A model generated the notes under the pieces. The model did not search any database. It saw only the letters and a program-made list of their open reading frames with translations, and was not told where the DNA came from. From positions 1-64,000 of the forward strand of contig JADCGS010000026.1 in assembly GCA_020248865.1 (NCBI GenBank): a stretch of 64,000 nt of DNA, written 5' to 3'. The translations under genes were made by a program, and so were the position numbers. Shown here in pieces: positions 43,936-53,400 of this stretch. The first letter of the stretch is position 1. Each line of letters opens with the position of its first letter. Source of the DNA: Burkholderiales bacterium. Lineage in GTDB: Bacteria > Pseudomonadota > Gammaproteobacteria > Burkholderiales > Burkholderiaceae_F.

Positions 43936-44604
43936 TCAGCGCCTGCGCGCCAGCGTGAGCCCGTCGCCGATGGGCAGCAGCGCCAGATCGATGCGCGGAT
44001 CGTCGGGCAGGCGGGCGTTCAGCCGCTGCAGGGCGGCGGTGTCGGCGTCGCCGCGGGCGTCCACCGGCCGCGCCACGCGGCCCGACCACAGGGTGTTGTC
44101 GATCGCCATCAGCCCGCCCGGCCGCAGCAGTGCCAGGCAGCGCTCGTAGTAGCCGTCGTAGTTGCTCTTGTCGGCGTCGATGAACGCGAAGTCGTACTGG
44201 CCGGCCGCGCCGGCGGCCAGGCGCGCATCGAGGGTGGCGAGCGCCGGCGCGAGCACGAGCTCGATCTTGCCGGCCACGCCGGCACGCTCCCAGTAGGGGC
44301 GGGCCAGCGCGGTGAACTCGTCGCTGACGTCGCAGGCGAGGATGCGGCCGTCGGCCGGCAGCGCCAGCGCCACCGCGAGCGCGCTGTAGCCGGTGAACAC
44401 GCCGACTTCGATCGTGCGGCGCGCGCCGGTGAGCCGCACCAGCAGTTGCAGCAGCGCGCCCTGCTCCGGTGCGATCTGCATGCCGGCGCGCGGGTGCGTC
44501 GCGGTGAACTCGCGCAGCCGCGCCAGCTCCGGGTGCTCGCGCGCGGTGTGCGTCTGCACGTAGCCGAGCAGCGCATCGTCCAGTTGCAGGGTGCGGCGCG
44601 ACAT
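43936..44604 (-). CDS. O-methyltransferase (class I, caffeoyl-CoA/catechol type)
   Basis: This 222-residue SAM enzyme is of the CCoAOMT/YrrM type: ARRTIEVGVFTGYSALAVALALP is the SAM site, FAFIDADKSNYDGYYERCLALLRPGG holds the metal-binding Asp pair, and IDNTLWSG completes it. Family members methylate catechol-type hydroxyls or tRNA. ATG 44604 comes two bases after the stop of the methionine-synthase-like gene, so the two are coupled; that neighbour would serve to recycle the methyl donor. Confidence 0.92.
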   Translation of the reverse strand: MSRRTLQLDDALLGYVQTHTAREHPELARLREFTATHPRAGMQIAPEQGALLQLLVRLTGARRTIEVGVFTGYSALAVALALPADGRILACDVSDEFTALARPYWERAGVAGKIELVLAPALATLDARLAAGAAGQYDFAFIDADKSNYDGYYERCLALLRPGGLMAIDNTLWSGRVARPVDARGDADTAALQRLNARLPDDPRIDLALLPIGDGLTLARRR

Positions 44605-44606
44605 GC

Positions 44607-45638
44607 TCAGCCCCAGCGCTGGCGCGCGATGGCCGCCCCCTGTGCCAGCGCCTCCAGCTTGCGGCGCGCCACCTCGCGGTCCATTGGCGCCATGCCGCAG
44701 TTGGTGCAGGCATACAGGTGCTCGCGCGGCACGTACTGCAGCGCTGTGCCGATGGTGTCGGCCACCTGCTCGGGCGTCTCGACCACGTCGCTGGCGACGT
44801 CGATCACGCCGACCAGCACGTCCTTGCCCGCCAGCAGCGCCATCAGCTGCGGCGGCACGTGCGAGTGGTAGCACTCGAGCGAGACCTGCCCGATCGAGCT
44901 GCGGGCGATGGCGGGAAAGATCTTCTCGTACTGGCGCCACTGCTCGCCGAGCGTCTTCTTCCAGTCGATGTTGGCCTGGATGCCGTAGCCGTAGCAGATG
45001 TGCACGGCGGTCGTGCAGGTGAGCCCGGCGGCCGCCGTCTCCAGGGCCGCGATGCCCCAGACCGGCACCTCGTCGAGAAAGACATTGAAGGCCGGCTCGT
45101 CGAACTGGATCACGTTCACACCGTCGGCCTGCAGGGCGTGCGCCTCCTGGTTGAGCAACGCGGCGAAGGCCATCGCCATTTTCACCTTGTCGCCATAGAA
45201 GCGGTCGGCCACCGTGTCGGCGATGGTCATCGGTCCGGGCAGCGTGAATTTGATCTTCCGGTCCGTGTGCGCACGCAGCAGCCGCGCCTCGGACTGGTGC
45301 ACGCGGCCCTTCAGCCGCAGCGGCCCCACCACCTGCGGCACCATCGCCTTGTAGCGGTCGCCGCGGATGCCCATCTCGACCTTGTGCTCGAAGTCGATGC
45401 CCTCGACGAACTCGAGGAAGCCGTGGACGAAATGCTGGCGCGACTGTTCGCCGTCGGTCACAACGTCCAGGCCGGCGTCCTCCTGCAGTTTCAGCCACAG
45501 CAGCGTGGCGTCGCGCTGGGCGGCGGCCAGGTCCTCGCCCTGCGCCTTCCACTGCGGCCACAGCTTGTGGGTCTCGGCCAGCCACACGGGCTTGGGCAGG
45601 CTGCCGGCGAGCGTGGCCGGGAACAACGGGGTCGACAT
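44607..45638 (-). CDS. Core cobalamin-independent methionine synthase (MetE C-terminal domain only)
   Basis: This 343-residue enzyme is the catalytic half of MetE. The zinc site is complete: His213 and Cys215 (VHICYGYG), Glu255 (SLECYHS) and Cys314 (CTNCGM). The substrate loop is IQFDEPAF. Short core-MetE enzymes use other methyl donors than the triglutamate of full MetE. It resembles the aerobic core type, whose usual neighbour DUF1852 (MesX) is not seen here. ATG 45638 was chosen over one 29 codons upstream. The O-methyltransferase gene follows two bases later. No cobalamin riboswitch was found upstream. Confidence 0.88.
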   Translation of the reverse strand: MSTPLFPATLAGSLPKPVWLAETHKLWPQWKAQGEDLAAAQRDATLLWLKLQEDAGLDVVTDGEQSRQHFVHGFLEFVEGIDFEHKVEMGIRGDRYKAMVPQVVGPLRLKGRVHQSEARLLRAHTDRKIKFTLPGPMTIADTVADRFYGDKVKMAMAFAALLNQEAHALQADGVNVIQFDEPAFNVFLDEVPVWGIAALETAAAGLTCTTAVHICYGYGIQANIDWKKTLGEQWRQYEKIFPAIARSSIGQVSLECYHSHVPPQLMALLAGKDVLVGVIDVASDVVETPEQVADTIGTALQYVPREHLYACTNCGMAPMDREVARRKLEALAQGAAIARQRWG

Positions 45639-45639
45639 C

Positions 45640-46528
45640 GTGGCTCCTTGCGCAGATGGGGTGGCGCAGTCGGATGTTAGGGCCTGAGGGGGATCGTCCG
45701 GGCAGGCCCGGCAACACGGCGGCATCGCGCCGCCGGTGGCTGCGCCGCCACCCTCGCGCCAGACTGGGTGAGCATGCCGGGCGCCCGTGTCAGCGCGCAG
45801 TCGCGCGGCAGCAGCGCCGTGCCCCGGCCAACTCAGGCGGTTGGCGTGGGCAGCGGCAAGACGAGCTGCGCCAAGCGATGTGCGGGGCGCCCGATGAATG
45901 GGGGCGGTCGGGCTTGTCGCGGCCAGTGTCTGCCCGGGCTTGTCATCAAGGCCAAGGGCGACCGCAAGCGCCGGTTTTGCAGCGCGCTTCGGCGGCCGTG
46001 CGGTGGCATGCCTTCGAGCGTGATGGCACGCAGCACTCGGCCGTCGCCGCGTCGTCCTGCGTGCCGGTGCGTCTTGCTGGCGGATCCAGCAGCGAGGCGC
46101 ACCTGGGCGTCACTGGCGTCAGCGGCAAGACGTCCAGGGGCAGTGGCGTCAGCTCGCCATCGGCTTGGCCCGGATGCTTTACCAGGTCGCCCGGCGCATC
46201 CCGCCGCGCGCCTTCTGCGAGGGGAAGCAAGAGTGCTCGTCGGGTCGCACGCGGGCGTCGCGCCACTCCGGCTTCGCCCACTTGCCGCGCATTGCCGGCC
46301 GGCAGAACAGGTTCTCGCGCAGTGGCGGCCGCCGCGGGTGCACCGACCAGGGCAAGAGGTAGAGGGGTTGGCTTACCCGCCATCTGGTAATGACTTTGAC
46401 TGACTGGTGCAACGCTAAGACCACTAAGTACATTGTTGAAACCGCTAGGTCATATAAGACAAATCTGCGGGTTCCCTACGGCTCTTCCTCTTCCCGTAAC
46501 CGGCTGCCTCGCGGCCTGGAGACTTCCG
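45640..46528. other. 889-base region without a convincing gene
   Basis: Open frames on both strands here have no domain, atypical composition and no ribosome-binding site. Frames shift repeatedly, and the DNA holds near-repeats such as GGCAGCGGCAAGACG (45848) and GTCAGCGGCAAGACG (46118). It may be a decayed gene. The last 130 bases (46385-46500) are clearly AT-richer than anything nearby and contain TATAAG at 46453, a possible -10 for the DUF4397 lipoprotein gene. Confidence 0.5.
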
Positions 46529-47929
46529 ATGCCCCTTCCCCGACGTTCTCTACTGGCCGCGACGGCTGCGGCCAGCTTGCTGGTTGCCTGTGGTAGCGAC
46601 GATGCTGCCCCACCGCCACCGTCCAACGCGCAGCTACGCGCTATCCACGCTTCCGCCGACACTCCGGCCGTCGATGTGTTCGTCAACGGCAGCCGCGCGC
46701 TCGCGGGCGTGACCTTCGGCCAGGCTTCCGGATTCAACACCGTGCCGGCGGGCACCACGCGCGTACAGGTCAGCCCGGCGGGTCAGCCCGCCTCCGCCGC
46801 TGCTATTGACGTCAGCCCCTCGCTTGCGGCCGGGCGCGATTACACCGCCATCGCCGTAGGCAGCGGTACCACCGGCGCGACGCGGCTGCAGGCCGTGCTC
46901 ATCGATGATGCCGGCGCTGCCGCGCCGGCGGGTCAGGCCAAGTTGCGCGTCGTGCATGGGGCGCCGGCGGTACCCGCCGTGGACATCTTTGTGACTTCGC
47001 CAACGGCCGACCTGCCGGCCAGCCCAACCATCCCGGCCCTTGCGTTTGCTCAGCAGGCACCCGCCGCTGCGAGTGCCGCCCTGACCGTGCCGGCCGGCGA
47101 CTACCGCATCCGCGTCCGCGTGGCCGGGCAGACGGCCATTGCCTTCGACTCCGGCACGGTGGCCGTTCCGGCCGGCGGTGACCTGGTGGTCGTGGCCGTG
47201 CCCGACGCCGGCCCGAGCCTGTCACCAATCCAGTTGCTGCTCGCGCCCAAGGGGGCCAACGCCGCCTTCGTGCGTGATGCCCGCGCGGCGCTGCGGGTCG
47301 CGCACTTCGCGCCCGACGTGCCGGCGGTCGACGTGTTCCTGAAGGCGCCGGGCGCCTCCAATGCCGCGTCCAACCGCGCGTTGCAAAACGTCAGCTTTCC
47401 GACCGACTCGGGCTTCCTGAACGTGGCGGCGGGTACCTATGACGCCTCCGTTGCGCTGGCTGGCACGCTGACCGGGGTCCTCAATCTGAATGGCGCTGCC
47501 CTGGCTCGCGGGACCAGCACCAGCGTGTTCGCCACTGGATTGCTCGGCGGCAGTGGTCCGCAGGCGCTTGCGCTGCGGGCCTATTCGGTTGATCGCGCGC
47601 CGGTGGCGGGCAAGGCCAAGGTTCGGGTGATTCACCTGTCTCCCGATGCGCCAGCCGTCGACGTGGTGGTCCTCAGCGGCGGTGCGATCGCGGCGCGCCC
47701 CGTCACCAACCTCGCCTTCCCCAATGCGACGTCCACGTCGCTGCAACTGGACCCGGGCAGCTACACCCTTGCGGTGGTGCCGACCGGCGCGTCCACGCCG
47801 CTGCTGCCGACCGCGGCCGGCGTGACGGTCACGCTGGCCGCCGGCGACGTGGTCACCGTGGTGGCCATCGGTGCGTTGTCCGCCCCAGGCGCGCAGCCGT
47901 TCCAGTTCAAGGTGCTCAACGACCGCTAG
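46529..47929 (+). CDS. DUF4397 repeat lipoprotein
   Basis: This 466-residue secreted lipoprotein has signal peptide MPLPRRSLLAATAAASLLVA with lipobox LLVAC (Cys21). Four DUF4397 repeats follow at about residues 36, 139, 255 and 365. Each opens with a form of LR-x-x-H-x-x-x-D-x-PAVDVF (AIHASADTPAVDVFVNG, VVHGAPAVPAVDIFVTS, VAHFAPDVPAVDVFLKA, VIHLSPDAPAVDVVVLS). The repeats are likely beta-sandwich folds exposed to the periplasm or surface. The ATG has a GGAG ribosome-binding site. A strong terminator ends the unit. The function of DUF4397 is unknown. Confidence 0.88.
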   Translation: MPLPRRSLLAATAAASLLVACGSDDAAPPPPSNAQLRAIHASADTPAVDVFVNGSRALAGVTFGQASGFNTVPAGTTRVQVSPAGQPASAAAIDVSPSLAAGRDYTAIAVGSGTTGATRLQAVLIDDAGAAAPAGQAKLRVVHGAPAVPAVDIFVTSPTADLPASPTIPALAFAQQAPAAASAALTVPAGDYRIRVRVAGQTAIAFDSGTVAVPAGGDLVVVAVPDAGPSLSPIQLLLAPKGANAAFVRDARAALRVAHFAPDVPAVDVFLKAPGASNAASNRALQNVSFPTDSGFLNVAAGTYDASVALAGTLTGVLNLNGAALARGTSTSVFATGLLGGSGPQALALRAYSVDRAPVAGKAKVRVIHLSPDAPAVDVVVLSGGAIAARPVTNLAFPNATSTSLQLDPGSYTLAVVPTGASTPLLPTAAGVTVTLAAGDVVTVVAIGALSAPGAQPFQFKVLNDR

Positions 47930-47980
47930 GACATTTGCCGGTTGATGTCGATGGCGGGTCCTCAGCCCGCCGGGTTCTGC

Positions 47981-48017
47981 GGCGCGCCGCCCTCGCTGGG
48001 TGGCGCGCCGTTTTTTT
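47981..48017 (+). terminator. Rho-independent terminator after the DUF4397 lipoprotein gene
   Basis: GGCGCGCCGCC and GGTGGCGCGCC pair in an 11-bp stem (one G-U) with a 7-base loop, followed by seven T. The remaining 200 bases to the prenyltransferase gene hold a second small hairpin (47953-47971) and no supported gene. Confidence 0.9.
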
Positions 48018-48229
48018 GTGCCGTCTGTTGCGGCTGGGCCGCAAGCCGGGACGGAAGCTGCCGTCGGGCACTTGGCACGCCCGCCCGATGCCGCCAAGCT
48101 TGCGCCGCATCAAGCAGTCGGCGCACGTGGCTTTGCTAGCGTCGGGTCTTGCCCGTGCCGGCAAGCGCAGTTGGCCGCAGAGCCGCCGCCGCATCGCCAC
48201 CGCCGGTCGGCCTGGATGGAGAGGTTCCC

Positions 48230-49195
48230 TTGAACACAACGAGCATGCGCCCCGCTGCGCAGGCAGCCGGCGGGATGGGCGCGAGCGGCATTGCGCCCAA
48301 TTCCTGGCGCGCCTGGCTCATGGCCAGCCGGCCGCCGTCGCTGTTCGTGGCGGTCAGTCCCGTGCTGCTGGCCGTGGCGCTCGTGTACGAGCGTACCGGC
48401 ACCATCGACGTGGCGAGCGCGCTGCTGGCGCTGGCCGCCAGCGTGGTCATCCAGATCATCAGCAACCTGCAGAACGACGTCGGCTACACCGTGCGCGGGG
48501 CCGAGCAGCGCGGCAATCGCAAGGGCCTGCCGCGCGCCACGGCGCTCGGCTTGCTCGGCGTGGCCCAGGTGCGGCGCGCCATCGGCCTGCTGATCGGCTT
48601 GGCGCTGCTGCTGGGGCTGCCGCTGATTGCCGAGCGCGGCTGGCCCGTGCTGGCCATGGGCCTTGCCTCCATCGCGGCCGCGCTGGCCTACATGGGCGGG
48701 CCGCGGCCGATCGCCTACACGGCGCTGGGCGAGACCTTCGTGTTCCTGTTCTTCGGGATCGTGGCGGTGGTCGGCACCGATTACGTGCTGACCGGCGTGC
48801 TGCCGCCGCCGTCCACCTGGGTGGCGGCGATCGCGCTCGGCGCGCTGTCGGCGGCAGCGCTGAACGTCAACAACGTCCGCGACGCGGCGCACGACGCCGA
48901 TGTGGGTCGCCGCACCTTCGCGGTGGTGTTCGGGGCGGCGCTGGCGCGACGCTTCTACGCGCTGGGGCTGGCGCTACCGTTTGCCCTGCTGCTGGCGCTG
49001 GCCTGGCTCGAAGGCGCACCGCTGCTGCTGGCGCCGCTGGTGCTGGCGCCAGCAGTGGCCACGCTGTGGCGCGACTTCTGCCGCTGCCCCGGCGGGCTGG
49101 CCTTCAACGACATCCTGGTGCGCACCTTTGCCATGGAACTGAAGTTTGCCGCCCTGCTGGCACTGGGCGCCCTGGCAACGCGGTGGCTGGCATGA
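48230..49195 (+). CDS. menA: UbiA/MenA-type prenyltransferase (1,4-dihydroxy-2-naphthoate polyprenyltransferase family)
   Basis: This 321-residue membrane enzyme has about eight membrane segments and the MenA motifs IISNLQNDVGYTVRGAEQRG (first Asp-rich motif) and LNVNNVRDAAHDADVGRRTF (second). MenA attaches a polyprenyl chain in menaquinone synthesis. Menaquinone is unusual in Burkholderiales, which use ubiquinone, so it may act on another aromatic acceptor. TTG 48230 has a well-spaced GAGAGG; the ATG at 48245 lacks one. It overlaps the downstream binding-protein gene by four bases. Confidence 0.82.
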   Translation: MNTTSMRPAAQAAGGMGASGIAPNSWRAWLMASRPPSLFVAVSPVLLAVALVYERTGTIDVASALLALAASVVIQIISNLQNDVGYTVRGAEQRGNRKGLPRATALGLLGVAQVRRAIGLLIGLALLLGLPLIAERGWPVLAMGLASIAAALAYMGGPRPIAYTALGETFVFLFFGIVAVVGTDYVLTGVLPPPSTWVAAIALGALSAAALNVNNVRDAAHDADVGRRTFAVVFGAALARRFYALGLALPFALLLALAWLEGAPLLLAPLVLAPAVATLWRDFCRCPGGLAFNDILVRTFAMELKFAALLALGALATRWLA

Positions 49196-50220
49196 ACCGG
49201 CAGGACGCCTCCGGCCCGCTGCCGGCACGGCCGCGCCCGGCGGCGGCGCCGCGGCGGCGCCTGCTGGCCGCCGGCCTGCTGCTGCCGCTGGCTGCGCCGC
49301 TGCGGCCGGCGCGCGCCGCCGCCTTCCCGGCGCGCAGCGTGCGCATCGTGGTGCCGTATTCGGTGGGCATCGGGCCCGACGTCGTGGCGCGCACGGTCGG
49401 TGCCGAACTCGAGAAGACCTGGAAGCAGCCCGTCATCATCGACAACAAGCCGGGGGCCTCGGGCATCCTGGCCTTCAACGAGATCCGCCAGACCCCGCCC
49501 GACGGCCACACGCTGTTCGTTGGCGACACCGGGTCGCTGGCCGTCAACCCGCTGATCCACGCCAGCCTGCCGTACGACGTCGAGCGCGACATCGCGCCGC
49601 TGACCACCCTGTTCCGCGCCACCTTCGTGCTGCACGTCGGCAGCAAGAGCCGCTTCGGCTCGCTGGCCGAGCTGATCGCGCAGGCGCGGCGGGCGCCGCG
49701 CGCGGTCAGCTATGCCTCTTTCGGCAACGGCCATCCCTCGCACGTGGCGGTGGAGACCTTCGCGCGCGCCGCCAGCCTCGATCTGCTGCATGTGCCGTTC
49801 AAGGACGGCGGCGCGCAGCTGGCGGCGGTGGCCAACGGCGAGGTCGACTTCACCACGCTGTCGATGCACACGGTGATGCCGCTGATCAAGGCCGGCCGCC
49901 TCAAGCCCCTGGCGGTGGCCGCGCGGGCCCGCCTGCCGGACCATCCCGAGCTGCCCACCTTCGCCGAGGCCGGCGGGCCGCCGGTGGAGATGCGCCCGTG
50001 GGCCGGACTGGTGGCGCGCGCCGGCACGCCCGCGCCGGTGCTCGAGCAGATCCACCGCGACGTGCTGCTGGCGCTGGCGAGCGACCCGGTACGCCTTCGC
50101 ATCGAAGGCGCCGGCTTCCAGCTGGCGCCTTCGACGCCGCCGCAGATGCGCGATCTCATCGGCGCCGACATCGCCACCTACACGCCGCTGGTGCGCGAGG
50201 GACGCGTGCAGCGCATCTAG
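49192..50220 (+). CDS. Bug/TctC-family tripartite tricarboxylate transporter substrate-binding protein
   Basis: This 342-residue periplasmic binding protein has a twin-arginine-like basic signal region (PRRRLLAAGLLLPLAAPLRPARA), then the Bug start FPARSVRIVVPYSVGIGPDVVART. Family motifs include VIIDNKPGASGILAFNEI, GHTLFVGDTG, VPFKDGGAQLAAVANGEVDF and the C-terminal LIGADIATYTPLVREG. Burkholderiales hold many such orphan proteins that capture organic acids. ATGA overlap with the prenyltransferase gene is unexpected for a transport protein. No TctAB membrane genes are adjacent. Confidence 0.92.
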   Translation: MNRQDASGPLPARPRPAAAPRRRLLAAGLLLPLAAPLRPARAAAFPARSVRIVVPYSVGIGPDVVARTVGAELEKTWKQPVIIDNKPGASGILAFNEIRQTPPDGHTLFVGDTGSLAVNPLIHASLPYDVERDIAPLTTLFRATFVLHVGSKSRFGSLAELIAQARRAPRAVSYASFGNGHPSHVAVETFARAASLDLLHVPFKDGGAQLAAVANGEVDFTTLSMHTVMPLIKAGRLKPLAVAARARLPDHPELPTFAEAGGPPVEMRPWAGLVARAGTPAPVLEQIHRDVLLALASDPVRLRIEGAGFQLAPSTPPQMRDLIGADIATYTPLVREGRVQRI

Positions 50221-50466
50221 TCGTGGCGGCCGGCGCTTTCGGAACGCTGCGGTGCAGCTTGCCGCCGCTTGGAGCGATTGCATCCGGGCACTCGTCCCGG
50301 GGGCGGGCTGGCGACAGCCTGTGCGGCGGGTCGGGCCCGGTCGGATCACCGGGGCTTGCCCCATGCCTGCGCGGTGCCCGCGGCCGGCCGCTGCGGCCTG
50401 CGACCCGGATCATTCGGCCTTTTCGCGCCTTCACGGGCCGGCCGGCTCTGCCAGAGTGAGACCACC

Positions 50467-53400
50467 ATGTTCTCCCAAGACCACTTTTCTGCGCCAGCGA
50501 CCGGTCCGCGGCGCACGATCGATGCGGTCCTGAGCCCAGTGCTGGTCGGTGCCGCCGCAGTCCTGGCCGCCGTGGGACTGCTGTACGCCGCCCTGCGCGC
50601 GGCGGTCCTGCCCTGGGCCCTCGTTTGGCCCAGCGGCGTGGCGGCCGTGGCCCTGGCGGCGACCATGGTCGTGGCGGCGCTGCTCGGCCGCGCCGGCCGC
50701 ATTGCCGCCGCCACGCACGTCGTGCTGGCGGCGGCCTGCCTGGCCATCGGCGGCTTCGGCTGGTCGACGCAGCTGGGCAGTCATGCTGCCTCGCTCGGCG
50801 GGCTGGCCGTCGTGATCACCGCTGCCGCGGTTCTGTCGGGACTGCGCGCGGCCATCGCCTACACGCTGCTGTCGGCACTCGTGGTGCTGGTCCTGCACGG
50901 GGCCGAGCACGCGCACCTGATCGGCGGTGCTGCTGCCGCGGCCGACGGACCGGGCGTCCTGCGCCTGTATGCGCACGGCGCGATCCTGCTGGGCGCCCTG
51001 CTGGTCGGCTACCTGCTGCAGCGCGTGTTCCAGTTCATGGCGCGAGCCGCGCAGCTCGAGCGCGAACGCTTCCACACCCTCCTGCGTATTGCGGCCGACT
51101 GGTATTGGGAACAGGACGAGCAGTTTCGCTTCACCTACATCTCGCCCGAAGCGGCGACCCGCAGCACCATGGCGATCGAGTCTCAGCTGGGCAGGACGCG
51201 CTGGGAGCTCCCGGAGCTGGGCATGAGCGAGTCGGAGGCGGCAGCCCACCGCGCCGACCTGCTGGCGCATCGTCCGTTCCGCGACCTCATCCTGCGCCGC
51301 TTCGGCCCGACCGGCCGGCCGATCTATGCGGCCATCAGCGGCGAGCCGGTGTTCGACGTGGACGGCAAGTTCCGCGGCTACTGGGGCGTGGGGCGCGACA
51401 TCACTGCCGAGTACGAGTCGCAGCAGGCCACGCTGCGCTCGGAGCGGCTGTTCCGCGGGCTGTTCGAGGTCTCGCCGTCGGCGTTCATCGTGCACCGGCG
51501 CGGCGCGATCGTGTCTGCCAACCAGGCGGCCGCCCGGCTGTTCGACTTCCCCTCGACGGCGGCGATGACCGGTCTGGTCATGACGGCGCTGAACCGTCCC
51601 GAGTCGCGCGAGCCGGCGGCCGCGCAGATCGCCGCAATGGAGAAAATGCCGGTGGGCAGCACCCTGCCCACGGCCGAGCTGACCATGCAGACCCGCCTCG
51701 GCCAGCCCCGCTTCGTACAGGCGATCGTGGTGCGCGTCGAGCTGGTCGACGGGCCGGCCAACATGTCGCTGTACTTCGATCTGACCGAGCGGCGCGCCGC
51801 CGAGCAGAAGCTGCGCGGCTCCGAGCAGTTGCTCAAGCAGCTGGTCGAGTCCAACCCGGACTACGTGACCGTCAGCCGCCTGCGCGACAGCCGGCTCGAG
51901 CTCGTCAACGCGGGCTTCGAGCGTCTGACCGGGCTGGCGCGCGCCGAGGTGGTCGGCCGCTTCGCGCTCGACCTGGGCATCTGGCACGACCCGGCCGAGC
52001 GGGTGCGCCTGGTGGAGGCGGTGCGGTCCGAGGGCCTGGCCCACGACGTGCCGGCCAGGCTGCGGCGGGTCGACGGCAGCCTGCGCGAGGTGCTGTTTTC
52101 GGCGGCACAGTTCGAGGCAGGCGGCGAGCAGTATCTGGTGGCCACCGCGCGCGATGTCACCGCCAAGGAGGTCGAGCGGCTCAAGTACGAGGCGATCCTG
52201 GCCAGCGCCTCGATCGGCATCGGGTTCACCCGCGAGCGCCGCTTCGAGCACGCCAATCCGGCTTTCGAGCAGATGTTCGGCTGGCCGCTGGGTGGCCTCG
52301 GCGGCCAGCCCGGCGCGGTGGTCTGGCCCACCGCGGAGGACTACGCCGAAGTCGGGCGCATCGTCGGTCCGGCGCTGGCGCGCGGCGAGCCGGTGGAGGT
52401 CGAGCGCCTGATGCGCCGGCGCGACGGCAGCACCTTCTGGTGCCGGCTGCTGGCGCGCGTGGTCGATCCGCTGCAGCCGGTGGTGGGCGGCACGATCTGG
52501 ATCGCCGAAGACGTGACCGAGCGGCGCGAGATCCAGCGCGCGCTGGCGGCAGCCAAGGAGCAGGCCGAGGCGGCCAGCCAGGCCAAGAGCGCCTTCCTCG
52601 CCAACACCAGCCACGAGATCCGCACGCCGCTGAACGGCCTGCTGGGGCTGGCGCGGCTGGCGCTCGATGCGCGCAGCGATACGGCGCGCACCCGCGAGTA
52701 CCTGAAGCTGATCCTCGAAAGCGCCGAGACGCTGTCGACCATCATCTCCGACATCCTCGACCTGTCGAAGATCGAGGCGGGCAAGCTGACGCTGGAGCGC
52801 GCCGACTTCGACCTGCACGCGCTGCTGCAGACGATCTACACGGCCTACCGCGACCTGGTGACCGCCAAGGGACTCGTCCTGCAGTTCGATCTGGCCCCCG
52901 GCGTGCCGGTGCACGTCAACGGCGATGCGGTGCGGGTGCGCCAGATCGTCGCCAACTTCCTGTCCAACGCGCTCAAGTTCACCGCCCATGGCCGCATCGA
53001 GCTGCGCGTGCAGCCGGCCAACGGGCGCGTGCGCTTTGCCGTCAACGACACCGGCATCGGCCTGGCGCCCGAGGCGCAGGCGCGCCTGTTCCAGCCGTTC
53101 TCCCAGGCCGACGAGTCGACCTCGCGCCGCTTTGGCGGCACCGGGCTGGGCCTGTCGATCTGCCGCGAGCTGGCGCTGCTGATGGACGGCGAGGTGGGCG
53201 TCGACAGCGTGGCAGGCCGCGGCAGCACGTTCTGGGCGGAGCTGCCGTTGCCGGCCGCCGCGCCGCCGGCAGCGCCGGCGGCGGCTGCCGCCGACGAGGA
53301 GCTCCCGCTCGCCGGCCTGCGTTTGCTGCTGGTGGAGGACAACGCCGTCAACATGCTGATTGCCGACTCCCTCCTGCGCGGTTGGGGCGCTGCGGTCGTA

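Noticed and set aside
45639..45790. Cobalamin or SAM riboswitch upstream of the methionine-synthase-like gene
   Set aside because: No B12-box or SAM core motifs were found on the minus strand; only generic GC-rich pairing.
45656..46403. Overlapping plus-strand frames of 211-244 codons
   Set aside because: No domain, no ribosome-binding site, and competing frames of similar quality; cannot be supported as genes.
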